Assembly (NCBI RefSeq): GCF_029338375.1
Contig: NZ_CP119804.1
Location: 868,001-932,000 of the forward strand
Length of the DNA: 64,000 bases
Reading direction: 5' to 3'
From: Halorussus lipolyticus
GTDB taxonomy: Archaea > Halobacteriota > Halobacteria > Halobacteriales > Haladaptataceae
The notes under the pieces were generated by a model. It saw only the letters and a program-made list of their open reading frames with translations, searched no databases and was not told where the DNA came from. Shown here piece by piece: positions 31,305 to 39,461 of this stretch. The position numbers were made by a program, and so were the translations under genes. The stretch's first letter is position 1, and the number at the start of each line of letters is the position of its first letter.

Positions 31305-32630
31305 CTAGTCATAATCGAACTTATTTAGTATTTCAAATGTTCGTTCACGGTCTTCCGGTGACGAAGCCCCTTGTTTGAGGAAAAATTGGTACTCTTCCTC
31401 CGAGAAATCCTCAGGGTAATATTCAAAATAGAACTCAAGGAGTGAATCTAAGAGCAGTTTCGCCGCTCCCTGATGATTCTGTGAAACGTGAGTATTTGGC
31501 CCCTCGTGAGCTAATGTATTCCGTTTCGATTGAAGTTCATCTATCGCCTCATCAATTCTCGGGCGACGATTTTCTCCCCGTACATGTTCGAATGCAAACT
31601 CTGCTCTCTCCACAATAATTTCACTTTTCTGCTGTCGCTCTACTTGTGAAAGATTTTCAACTCCTCGCCAGAATCCGAAAAAAGATTGAGTTGTTGAAGA
31701 TTCAGTAATCCCTTCCTGATAAGCAAACAGTGCATTCACTAGACTTTCGTTTAGGCCTTCCAACGCTGGACGCTCCGCAGTAAGGTCCGGGAGTTGTTCA
31801 AATTCACTTATACAGTCGTCAATATCGTCTGGAGTGGTCACTGGACCTCGGCGGTAATTGTAGTCCATCGGCCAGTAATCGACATACCCTTCCTCATCGA
31901 ATAGTAAAAACAAAAATGGCTCCTGAAGCCAAGACCATTGAGCCCGTGGCGGACGGCTACCCTTCCCACTTGGTTGAGGTAATTCAATGCTCCACTTCTT
32001 CATAACAAAATTCAATTTTGCAATCAATAATCGGACAATATCCTGAACCATATATAAAGCGAAATCCGCATCACGTGCCTCGTATTCTGTTTCCCAGAAA
32101 GTATAGAAACGGCTAAGACTATCTCTAGCATCAAGTTTGTTGGGCGACTCCTCAAGGAAATGTTCTAATGTGGTTTCATCGGCTTCTAAGGCGGGGTCTT
32201 TGTGCTCTTCTTCCCACTCTTCATATGATAATCGTTGGAACTCAGTTTCAGGAGCAGAGAATGAATCGGGCAAACTTTCCGATTTACGGATATTGAGAGG
32301 GAATGCAACCGTGTATGTATCTTTTTCCGACCCAAGAACGTCGCTTAAGAAGTCTCCTTTTTGACTTTTGAATTCTTCAACCCGGTCGGCATCATCCTCA
32401 CCGATATTCTCCGATATCGAAATTAATTGAGATTGAATCTCGTTTGCAAATGCCTGTTCGGTTAATTTGTGTTCATAGGTGTCAAATCCGAGGTCTTCAC
32501 GGACTATTTCCTTTAGTAAACTTGTCAACTTTCCTTCCATCCCCAAACGAACACTATAGCCATCAGTAATTCGGGACGTCGAAAGGCAATCAAATGCTTC
32601 TGCCAATCGTGATTCGAAATCCTCGGGCAT
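31305..32630 (-). CDS. HEPN-like C-terminal domain protein, AT-rich gene, 441 aa
   Basis: The gene is markedly richer in A+T than its neighbours and uses AT-ending codons, which suggests recent acquisition. The C-terminal 100 residues resemble Apea-type HEPN domains: a helix (EIIVERAEFAFEHVRG), then IDEAIDELQSKRNTLAHEG with R370-N371 and H375 forming the R-x4-H motif of HEPN ribonucleases, and a final helix. The N-terminal part (EDFESRLAEAFDCLSTSRIT..) and the aromatic middle (WSWLQEPFLFLLFDEEGYVDY) match nothing I know. HEPN proteins often act as RNases in defence or toxin systems. No partner gene is adjacent. Confidence 0.7.
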   Translation of the reverse strand: MPEDFESRLAEAFDCLSTSRITDGYSVRLGMEGKLTSLLKEIVREDLGFDTYEHKLTEQAFANEIQSQLISISENIGEDDADRVEEFKSQKGDFLSDVLGSEKDTYTVAFPLNIRKSESLPDSFSAPETEFQRLSYEEWEEEHKDPALEADETTLEHFLEESPNKLDARDSLSRFYTFWETEYEARDADFALYMVQDIVRLLIAKLNFVMKKWSIELPQPSGKGSRPPRAQWSWLQEPFLFLLFDEEGYVDYWPMDYNYRRGPVTTPDDIDDCISEFEQLPDLTAERPALEGLNESLVNALFAYQEGITESSTTQSFFGFWRGVENLSQVERQQKSEIIVERAEFAFEHVRGENRRPRIDEAIDELQSKRNTLAHEGPNTHVSQNHQGAAKLLLDSLLEFYFEYYPEDFSEEEYQFFLKQGASSPEDRERTFEILNKFDYD

Positions 32631-32754
32631 TAGTGATAGGGTTTATACGGTTATTATAAAATAGTTTGCTAGCGTAGAGTAAGCTTGCATTCGAATATAG
32701 GTGTAGAAAGTTGGTATTAACTTTATACGATAGAAAAAGTATTATGGGTGTTTT

Positions 32755-33216
32755 CTACTCTTCCTTCTTAATCAGGAACTTCATATCCCCTTCGAACACC
32801 ACGGTATCCTCCTGATTCGTCATCACCGTGTCGATGACGACCATCCCGGAGTCGTCCCGACTCGAAATCTCCTTGGTCTCCACGACTTCCATGTCGAGCG
32901 AAACGGTGTCGTCCATGTGGACCGGGTTCGGGATGTCCATGTAGTTCATCCCGAGGAACGCCAGCACGGTGCGCTCCAAGATGCCGGTGCGGTAGACGAA
33001 TCCGGTCGCCAGTACGAACGTCATCGGGCCGTGGGCCACGCGCTCGCCGAAGTACTCGTCCTCGGCGTACTCCTTGTTGGTGTGGAGTTCGGTCCAGTCG
33101 CCCGCAAACGCCGAGTGCTGAACGAAGTCGTACTCGGTGACGGTGCGACCGACGCTCTCGAAGGTCTGTCCCTCCTCGAAGTCCTCGAAGTGGTGGGGCG
33201 TGTAGCTGTACGGCAT
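32755..33216 (-). CDS. MaoC-like dehydratase, 153 aa
   Basis: A hotdog-fold (R)-specific enoyl-CoA hydratase type protein. Signatures: HHFEDFEEGQTFESVGRTVTEYDFVQHSAFAGDWTELHTNKEYA (in pieces) with the catalytic D-x4-H (DWTELH near residue 40-45), FGERVAHGPMTFVLATGFV near 56-74 with the conserved HG, and NYMDIPNPVHMDDTVSLDMEV near 90-110. In bacteria the MaoC domain of PaaZ hydrolyses oxepin-CoA; a free-standing protein like this one could do that step here, but this is inference. Confidence 0.88.
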   Translation of the reverse strand: MPYSYTPHHFEDFEEGQTFESVGRTVTEYDFVQHSAFAGDWTELHTNKEYAEDEYFGERVAHGPMTFVLATGFVYRTGILERTVLAFLGMNYMDIPNPVHMDDTVSLDMEVVETKEISSRDDSGMVVIDTVMTNQEDTVVFEGDMKFLIKKEE

Positions 33217-33303
33217 ATTCCGGGGTTCGCTCGTCGCCGATAAAATTCTATGGTATCTCCGGTGACGAGAGCCAGTGGTTCACCCCGGAGGAGCGCCCCC
33301 GAA

Positions 33304-33516
33304 CTATCCCCCGCGACGGAGCGGCGGGAACTCACCGGCGATGACCGGCGAGACGACGCCGATGGCCCCGGCCAGAAACAGGGCACCGACGGTCAGCGCG
33401 AACCCGACCCAGAGGGCGTGCAACTCCAAGACGAACGGCGCGGCGATGATGCCCAGACCGATTCCCCCGAGGACCAACGCGGCCACCCACGACTTCCAGT
33501 CGGTGTGTTCCACCAT
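33304..33516 (-). CDS. Small two-helix membrane protein, 70 aa
   Basis: The ATG at 33516 gives MVEHTDWKSWVAALVLGGIG. Two hydrophobic helices cover about residues 10-30 and 34-60, separated by a short turn (LELHALW), and the tail is EFPPLRRGG. No family is recognised. It lies between the MaoC gene and a divergent thioesterase gene. Confidence 0.65.
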   Translation of the reverse strand: MVEHTDWKSWVAALVLGGIGLGIIAAPFVLELHALWVGFALTVGALFLAGAIGVVSPVIAGEFPPLRRGG

Positions 33517-33756
33517 GAGACCCAGAGACAACCCGTCAGATAATAAGTATGATTCAAATCCAACGACGAACCCCGCTACAGGGAACCCGCGGCGAGGCCG
33601 ATTCCGAGGTCCGGCCGTCTCCACGGTCCGGCGCGGACGCGGCGGTGGTTCGTCAAACAATCCTCGACCGGGCCAAAATAAACGTATACAATTCTCCAAG
33701 GATTGAAAATATTGCTACGCTCGGAGATATAAGTAGCCGTCGCGCCAACTGCCGCC

Positions 33757-34158
33757 ATGACCGAGATTCCCGACGACCGCCGCGAAACCATCGAGTCCGA
33801 CCCCTTCTGCGAGCAGTTGGGCGTCGAACTCGATGGTCTCGGCCCCGGCGCGGCGACGACCGAGTTGACCGTCACCGACGACCTGCTGAACTTCCACGGG
33901 ACGCCCCACGGAGGAGCAATCTACTCGCTGGCGGACGCCGCGTTCGCGGCCGCCTCGAACGCCGAGGGCGATACCGCGCTGGCGCTGGAGACCAACATCT
34001 CCTACTTCGAGGCCGTCTCAGTCGGCGAGACGCTGACCGCCGAGGCAGAGCGCGTCCACCAGCGCGGCCGGACCGCCTCCTACCGCGTCACCGTCACCGA
34101 CGAGCGAGGAGACGAGATTGCGGCCTTCCGCGGCCGAGTGTACCTCCCCGGCGACTGA
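33757..34158 (+). CDS. paaI: PaaI-type hotdog thioesterase, 133 aa
   Basis: A second acyl-CoA thioesterase of the PaaI group. Motifs: LLNFHGTPHGGAIYSLADAAFAAASN (in pieces), with the HGG loop and the catalytic Asp in LADAA near residues 48-65, then LETNISYFEAVSVGETLTAEAERVHQRGRTASYRV. Similarity to bacterial PaaI is closer here than in the 27306 gene (N-F-H-G-T-x-H-G-G-A). It probably salvages CoA from non-productive phenylacetate pathway intermediates. Confidence 0.88.
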   Translation: MTEIPDDRRETIESDPFCEQLGVELDGLGPGAATTELTVTDDLLNFHGTPHGGAIYSLADAAFAAASNAEGDTALALETNISYFEAVSVGETLTAEAERVHQRGRTASYRVTVTDERGDEIAAFRGRVYLPGD

Positions 34159-34213
34159 GCGCCGCTCCTGCGATTGAAAATCTCCTCGGCGGTCGAAAAC
34201 CGACCCACCGGAC

Positions 34214-34600
34214 TCAGAAGAAGACCGCTACCGCCAGTTCGCCCTCCCGACTACGCCGCAGACTCACGGTAGCGAGCGACTCGTCGTACGTCGTCAGGTC
34301 CGCTCGGGCGCGCTGGTCGCCGACTGACACCTCGGCCGCCGTAATCGAGGAGGCCGGCGCGTCGGCCAACACCTCCCGAGTGAACGTCGAACCGGACGCG
34401 CCGCCGAGTTCGACCGACCGCTCGTAGGCGTCGTCCTCGCCGACGACGGAGACCGACACGTCGAAGACGTGGCCCTCCTCGTCCTCGTTCCAGACCTCGA
34501 ACTCGTGGACCTCGATGCCCGTAAACTCCGAGACGCACCCGGCCGCGCCGGTCGAGGCGGCGGCCGCGCCACCGAGTCGGAGGAACTGACGCCGGTTCAC
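34214..34600 (-). CDS. Tat-exported lipoprotein, 128 aa
   Basis: The N-terminus MNRRQFLRLGGAAAASTGAA is a twin-arginine signal (NRRQFL), followed by a lipobox GAAGC with Cys near residue 22. The mature part is beta-rich and acidic (EVHEFEVWNEDEEGHVFDVSV, TFTREVLADAP) and resembles small haloarchaeal lipoproteins with an Ig-like fold. Function is unknown. It converges on the paaI gene. Confidence 0.85.
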   Translation of the reverse strand: MNRRQFLRLGGAAAASTGAAGCVSEFTGIEVHEFEVWNEDEEGHVFDVSVSVVGEDDAYERSVELGGASGSTFTREVLADAPASSITAAEVSVGDQRARADLTTYDESLATVSLRRSREGELAVAVFF

Positions 34601-34663
34601 GGATTCGGGGTGTGACGCTCGGACAATTACTGTTTCGAACGGGGACCGGCCATCGGTCGCCGG

Positions 34664-35365
34664 TCAGTCCGTCACGCTGATGCCGCCGAAAGCGACGAAC
34701 CCCGTCACCACGAGGTCAACCTCGTCGCCCTCCTCGTCGCGGCGGGGCCGGTCGTCCTCGGCCGCACCGAAGACCGGCAACACGTCCACCCGGACGTTCC
34801 AGTCGCGCGGAACCACGACATCGACGCCGCCGAACAGCGCGGTGGCCGAGACCTGCGCTGGCGGGTCAGCGACCGCGGCGTCCCGCAGGTCGAGTTCCGC
34901 GCCGCCGAAGAAGGCGGTCAGGTCCGCGCCCGCGAACGATTTCGAGGTCGTGCGCTTCTCGCTCCCGCCGAACAGCGCCACCGCCGAGACGTACTGGTCG
35001 GGGACCGTGTGGACCCGAGCGCGGTAGCGCGCCAGCACCACCGAGAGGCCGAACAGGATGATGAACACCGGCCAGAGCGGCGCGAGGTCGGCGAACTGGA
35101 CCACGCCGAGCGCGACGAGTTGGCTCCCGCCCGCCAGCAGGGCGATGACCAGCGGTCCCGCGAGGTTCCGGAACCCGCTCGCCACGACGGCGTAGAGCGC
35201 CACGACGAGGAACAGCGACGGGAGGTAGGTCAGCAGGTAATCGGTCTCCAAGAGACCGGTCGTGTCCAGCAGGAGGACCACCCCGAGCAGGACGACGAGC
35301 GCGCCGAAAATCGTCTGGCTCGTCGGTCTGCGGTCGATTTTTCGGGATTGGGTTTCGGTTGCCAT
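34664..35365 (-). CDS. LiaF-like membrane protein, 233 aa
   Basis: The ATG at 35365 gives MATETQSRKIDRRPTSQ; the longer frame upstream is probably not used. Four hydrophobic segments (about residues 20-38, 45-63, 70-88 and 95-113) precede a soluble domain whose repeated AxFGGxE/xDL pattern (VALFGGSEKR, TAFFGGAELDL, TALFGGVDVVVP, GFVAFGGISVTD) is that of LiaF/YvqF-type C-terminal domains. Such proteins modulate envelope stress responses in bacteria. No partner kinase is nearby. Confidence 0.82.
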   Translation of the reverse strand: MATETQSRKIDRRPTSQTIFGALVVLLGVVLLLDTTGLLETDYLLTYLPSLFLVVALYAVVASGFRNLAGPLVIALLAGGSQLVALGVVQFADLAPLWPVFIILFGLSVVLARYRARVHTVPDQYVSAVALFGGSEKRTTSKSFAGADLTAFFGGAELDLRDAAVADPPAQVSATALFGGVDVVVPRDWNVRVDVLPVFGAAEDDRPRRDEEGDEVDLVVTGFVAFGGISVTD

Positions 35366-35455
35366 ACCCGTAGTACGACGGACGGAAATATAACCGTACT
35401 CGCAGATTCTCGCCCGGAGAGAATCGGAACCCACTGGCCGAGCGCGGCGGCCCCA

Positions 35456-36751
35456 TTATCCGACCGAGAACGCGACTCGGTACCGGACCGTCGAATCGCG
35501 GTCGTCGTTCGCGGAGTCGTCCCCTGTTTCGGTCCCACCGAGGGACCCGGCCACGACGTACTCGCCCGCCGGCAGGTCCGGGACCGCGTAGGTCTCAGCG
35601 ACCTCCTCGGCGGGCGCGAGGGTCGAGACCACCGCTACGTCGCTGGCCAGTTCGACCGCGCGGCCCTCGGTCCGAACGTGGTCGCTCTCGGCGTAGGCGT
35701 CGGTCCAGAGCAGAGAACCCGAGTCGCCGTCCGACCCGCCCTTCGGCCGACACCGGACGACGCCGAAGGGCCGGGGCGCACCGCTGGACAGTCGGACCGC
35801 GCTATCGCCTCGGTTGCGGGCCGCGAGGCGGAGGAGACCGTCCCGGACCTCGGCCGAGACCGAAATCCGGGGCGACCCGCGGGACTCGACGTAACTGGTG
35901 TAGAACGTGCCACCGAGGAGGACGTACCGATGCTCCCGAAGCGCGTCGAGGAGGCCCGGCGGCGCGCGATTGAACCCGTAGGCTCCGCGGGCCTGCCCCG
36001 CCCGGCGGACGATTTCCCGGACCGCCGCCGACGCGGCGTCGGCCCGCCAGACCGGACCGCCGGCGGCCTCCGAGACCGGCACCTCGCTCGCCGAGAGTCG
36101 GAAGGGCGGTCCCGCGTCCTCGACCGCGACGGAGAAGGCCACGACCTCGCCGTGGTACCGCGCGGCGGCGTAGTTCTCGAAGAACCCGCGGAGCGAGGGC
36201 CAGACGTAGCCGAGTTCGACCGCCTCTCGGCGAGCGACCCGGAGGAGGCCGCTCATCACGTACTCCTCGCGGGTGACGGCGCGTTCGTACTCGTCGTAGG
36301 TCGCAACGTCGCCTTCGACTTCACCGGCCGGGACTGCTTCGGCGGTGACGCGATAGGTCGGGAAAGTGTCGTCCAATCGGTAGTAGGTGCCCGACCGCTC
36401 CACGAACGGGGTTCCGCTGGCGAACTCGGCAAGCCACTCCGGCGGGTCGTCGGTCTCGTAGCCCCCGGAGAGGGCGGCCGCGACCACCTCGCGCTCCCGG
36501 TCGCTCAGGGCCGAAACCGACGAGATACCGCCTCGCGGGTCGTCGCCGAGAGCGTTGAGGCGGACCACGTGGTCGAAGGTCTCGACCCGGCGGACCGACA
36601 GCGCCTCGGGGTCGCTCGCGGCCGGACTCGTCGCTCGTCGGTTCGACTCGTCGGGGTCCTCCTCGGAACCCCCGAGGACGCCGAGATAGCCGCCGGTCGC
36701 CGCGGCCGCCGCGCCGGCGAACGCGGCGTGGAGGAACGGGCGGCGGTTCAT
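35456..36751 (-). CDS. Tat-exported protein, 431 aa, unknown function
   Basis: I choose the ATG at 36751 because MNRRPFLHAAFAGAAAAATG is a twin-arginine signal (NRRPFL); an earlier in-frame start would add only five residues. The mature protein has no lipobox Cys. Its body is mixed alpha/beta (VRRVETFDHVVRLNALGDD, YYRLDDTFPTYRVTAEAVP, GTYYRLDD-like repeats such as GTFYTSYVESRG), and the end (LPAGEYVVAGSL..DSTVRYRVAFSVG) looks like an Ig-like sandwich. Not recognised. Confidence 0.8.
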   Translation of the reverse strand: MNRRPFLHAAFAGAAAAATGGYLGVLGGSEEDPDESNRRATSPAASDPEALSVRRVETFDHVVRLNALGDDPRGGISSVSALSDREREVVAAALSGGYETDDPPEWLAEFASGTPFVERSGTYYRLDDTFPTYRVTAEAVPAGEVEGDVATYDEYERAVTREEYVMSGLLRVARREAVELGYVWPSLRGFFENYAAARYHGEVVAFSVAVEDAGPPFRLSASEVPVSEAAGGPVWRADAASAAVREIVRRAGQARGAYGFNRAPPGLLDALREHRYVLLGGTFYTSYVESRGSPRISVSAEVRDGLLRLAARNRGDSAVRLSSGAPRPFGVVRCRPKGGSDGDSGSLLWTDAYAESDHVRTEGRAVELASDVAVVSTLAPAEEVAETYAVPDLPAGEYVVAGSLGGTETGDDSANDDRDSTVRYRVAFSVG

Positions 36752-36877
36752 ACCGGTGAATGACACTCGGGATTCAAAAAGACACAGGAATTGATATGCT
36801 ACCCGGTCGCCGGGGACGACGTTCGACCGAGAGCGCGATAGAGGGGTCCCGATGCGCCGGCGACCCGACTCCCGGCG

Positions 36878-38173
36878 CTACTCCTCGTCGCGGTGGTCGA
36901 AGACGCGCTTGACCTTCCCGACTTCGGTCCGGTCCACGACGCCCGGACCGACCACCTCGATTTCGTCGGGCTTGACCTCTAGGGTCTCCTCCAACTCGGC
37001 CCGGATGTCGCGCTCCAACTCGTCGTGGGTGCCCTCGTAGTCCTCGTCATACTCCACGGTGAGTTCCATCGTGTCGAGGTTGCCCTTCCGGTAGAGGTCG
37101 ATGCGGTAGTGGGGCGCGACGTGTTCGATGTCCACCATGACCTCCTCGATTTGGCTCGGGTAGACGTTGACCCCGCGGACGATGATGAGGTCGTCGGTCC
37201 GGCCGGTCACGTTGTCCATCCGGACGACGGTTCGGCCGCAATCGCACTCGTCGTAGGTCAGCGAGGTCATGTCGCCGGTCCGGTATCGAAGGACCGGGAG
37301 GGCCTGCTTGGTGAGCGAGGTGATGACGAGTTCGCCCTCCTCGCCCTCGGGCAGGGGTTCGCCGGTCTGTGGGTCCACGACTTCGGGGTAGAAGTGGTCC
37401 TCCCAGAGGTGGAGGCCGTTCTGGACCTCCTCGCACTCGATGGAGACCCCCGGCCCGATAATCTCCGAGAGACCGTACACGTCCACGGCGGTCACGTCGA
37501 GGACCTCCTCGATTTCGTCGCGCATCGGGTCGGTGAACGGTTCCGCGCCGATAATGACCGTCGAGAGCGGGAGATTTTTGGGGTCGATGCCGCGCTCCTC
37601 GGCGGCCTCTGCCAGATAGAGACAGTAGGAGGGCGTGCAGGCCAGCACGTCGCTCTCCAAGTCCTGCAACATGTCCAACTGGCGCGCGGTGTTGCCCCCG
37701 CCGGTCGGGATGACGCAGGCACCCAGTTCTTCCACGCCGTCGTGGAAGCCCAGACCGCCGGTAAAGAGACCGTAGCCGTAGGCGTTCTGGACGACGTGTT
37801 CGGGCCGGACTCCGGCGGCATACAGCGACCGGGCCATGACCTCGCGCCAGACGCCCAAGTCCTCGTCGGTGTAACTCACGATTTTGGGCTTGCCGGTAGT
37901 GCCCGACGAGGCGTGAATCCGGCTGACCTCCGAGTGGTCAACCGCGAACAGGCCGTCAGGGTACTCGTCGCGGAAGTTCTCTTTGGTCGTGAACGGAAGC
38001 TTCGATACGTCCTCGACCGATTCGATGTCCTCCGGCGAGACGCCCTCCTCGTCGAGGGCCTCGCGGTAGAACTCGACGTTCTCGTAGGCGTATTCGACCG
38101 TCTCGGCGAGGCGCTCGTTCTGCAAGTCCCGAATCTCGTCTCGGGAGGCCGTCTCGATGTCGCTGTAGGCCAT
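36878..38173 (-). CDS. paaK: Phenylacetate-CoA ligase PaaK, 431 aa
   Basis: PaaK activates phenylacetate with ATP and CoA, the entry step of the pathway. The start is the ATG at 38173 (MAYSDIETASRDE) rather than a TTG 12 nt upstream; a TATA-like GGATTTAGA lies 30 nt before it, so the mRNA is probably leaderless. The AMP-binding motif is RIHASSGTTGKPKIVSYTDED near residue 88. YGLSEIIGPGVSIEC near 235, VLRYRTGDMTSL near 300 and RTDDLIIVRGVNVYPSQIEE near 328 are the other hallmarks of the family. Length is normal. Confidence 0.95.
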   Translation of the reverse strand: MAYSDIETASRDEIRDLQNERLAETVEYAYENVEFYREALDEEGVSPEDIESVEDVSKLPFTTKENFRDEYPDGLFAVDHSEVSRIHASSGTTGKPKIVSYTDEDLGVWREVMARSLYAAGVRPEHVVQNAYGYGLFTGGLGFHDGVEELGACVIPTGGGNTARQLDMLQDLESDVLACTPSYCLYLAEAAEERGIDPKNLPLSTVIIGAEPFTDPMRDEIEEVLDVTAVDVYGLSEIIGPGVSIECEEVQNGLHLWEDHFYPEVVDPQTGEPLPEGEEGELVITSLTKQALPVLRYRTGDMTSLTYDECDCGRTVVRMDNVTGRTDDLIIVRGVNVYPSQIEEVMVDIEHVAPHYRIDLYRKGNLDTMELTVEYDEDYEGTHDELERDIRAELEETLEVKPDEIEVVGPGVVDRTEVGKVKRVFDHRDEE

Positions 38174-38282
38174 GTCAGGTAACAATTCGCAAGAAGGGGT
38201 CTAAATCCTTTGGTCGGCGGAAATCCCCGTGCGGTCTCCCCACAACGGCAACTATTTCCTGCGAGACCCACTCACTCCACCC

Positions 38283-39461
38283 ATGCGCGACGCCTATCTC
38301 GTCGGCGCGGCCCAGACCGATTTCGGGTCGTTCCCCGACGAAAGCTACCGGTCGCTGTTCCGCACCGCGTTCGAGGAGGCCCGCGATTCGGTCCCGGCGG
38401 GCCTCGACCCCGAGGACGTAGACGAGGCTGTCGTCGGCACCCTCGGCGTGGGTGGCAGGCAGTTGGGCCTCTCCGGACCGGCCGTCACCGAACACGTCGG
38501 TCTCCACGGCATCCCGACCACGCGAGTCGAGAACGCCTGCGCGGCCTCCGGGTACGCGGTCCGGCAGGCGGTACAGGCCGTCAAGTCCGGCATGGCCGAC
38601 GTGGTGCTGGCCGGCGGAGTCGAAATTATGACCGACATGTCCGGCGACGCCACGAAATACTGGTTGGGTGTCTCGGGCGAAACCGAGTGGGAGCGCCTCT
38701 CTGGAACCACCTTCTCCGGGGTCTACGCACAGATGGCCGACGCCCACATGGCCGAGTACGGCACCACGACCGAACAGATGTCCCACGTCGCGGTCAAGAA
38801 CCACCGGAACGGTGCCAAAAACCCCCACGCTCAACTCGGCTTCGAGTGTTCGCTCGAAGATGCCGAAAACGCCCAGACGGTCGCCGACCCCCTCACGCTC
38901 TACCACTGCTGTCCGACCAGCGACGGGGCGGCCTGCGCGGTCATCGCCAGCGAGGAGGTCGTAGACGAGTACACCGACGACCCAATCCGAGTCGCCGGGG
39001 TCGGGGCGGCCAGCGACGCGGTGGGCCTGTTCCAGCGCGATAGCTACACCGGCATCGAGGCCTCCCAGCGCGCCGGCGAAACCGCCTATCAGCGCGCCGG
39101 AATCACTCCCGACGACCTCGATTTCGCCGAGGTCCACGACTGTTTCTCCATCGCCGAGATTCTGGCCTACGAGGACTTGGGCTTCTGCGAACCCGGCGAG
39201 GGCGGGCGACTCGCCGAGTCCGGCGCGACCGAACTCGACGGCGACCTGCCGGTCAACACCTCGGGCGGTCTCAAGTCGAAGGGCCACCCCATCGGCGCGA
39301 CCGGCGCGGGACAGGTCGCTGAGGCCTTCAAGCAACTCTCCGGCGACGCCGGGGACCGGCAGGTCGAGGGCGCGACACGCGGCCTGACCCACAACGTCGG
39401 CGGGAGCGGCGGTGGGGCCGTGGTTCACATCTTCGAGAAAGAACGGGAGGTGGCGAAATGA
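38283..39461 (+). CDS. Archaeal SCP-x type thiolase, 392 aa
   Basis: Acetyl-CoA C-acyltransferase of the SCP2/archaeal group. The start is the ATG at 38283 (MRDAYLVGAAQTDFG). The nucleophile is C86 in RVENACAASGYAVRQA. The His motifs HDCFSIAEI and GHPIGATGAGQVAEA are near residues 283 and 338. The second Cys of classical thiolases is replaced by NVGGSGGGAVVHIF, as usual in this group. It overlaps the next gene by ATGA, so it pairs with the HMG-CoA synthase-like/DUF35 fusion. In a phenylacetate cluster it may do the final PaaJ-like cleavage. Confidence 0.92.
   Translation: MRDAYLVGAAQTDFGSFPDESYRSLFRTAFEEARDSVPAGLDPEDVDEAVVGTLGVGGRQLGLSGPAVTEHVGLHGIPTTRVENACAASGYAVRQAVQAVKSGMADVVLAGGVEIMTDMSGDATKYWLGVSGETEWERLSGTTFSGVYAQMADAHMAEYGTTTEQMSHVAVKNHRNGAKNPHAQLGFECSLEDAENAQTVADPLTLYHCCPTSDGAACAVIASEEVVDEYTDDPIRVAGVGAASDAVGLFQRDSYTGIEASQRAGETAYQRAGITPDDLDFAEVHDCFSIAEILAYEDLGFCEPGEGGRLAESGATELDGDLPVNTSGGLKSKGHPIGATGAGQVAEAFKQLSGDAGDRQVEGATRGLTHNVGGSGGGAVVHIFEKEREVAK

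Noticed and set aside
36838..36877. Possible transcriptional terminator after paaK
   Set aside because: Only weak GC complementarity and no T-tract were found on the minus strand; not reliable.
38174..38185. TTG start giving PaaK four more residues
   Set aside because: The ATG at 38173 sits 30 nt after a TATA-like box and matches the usual N-terminus; TTG starts are rare in haloarchaea.
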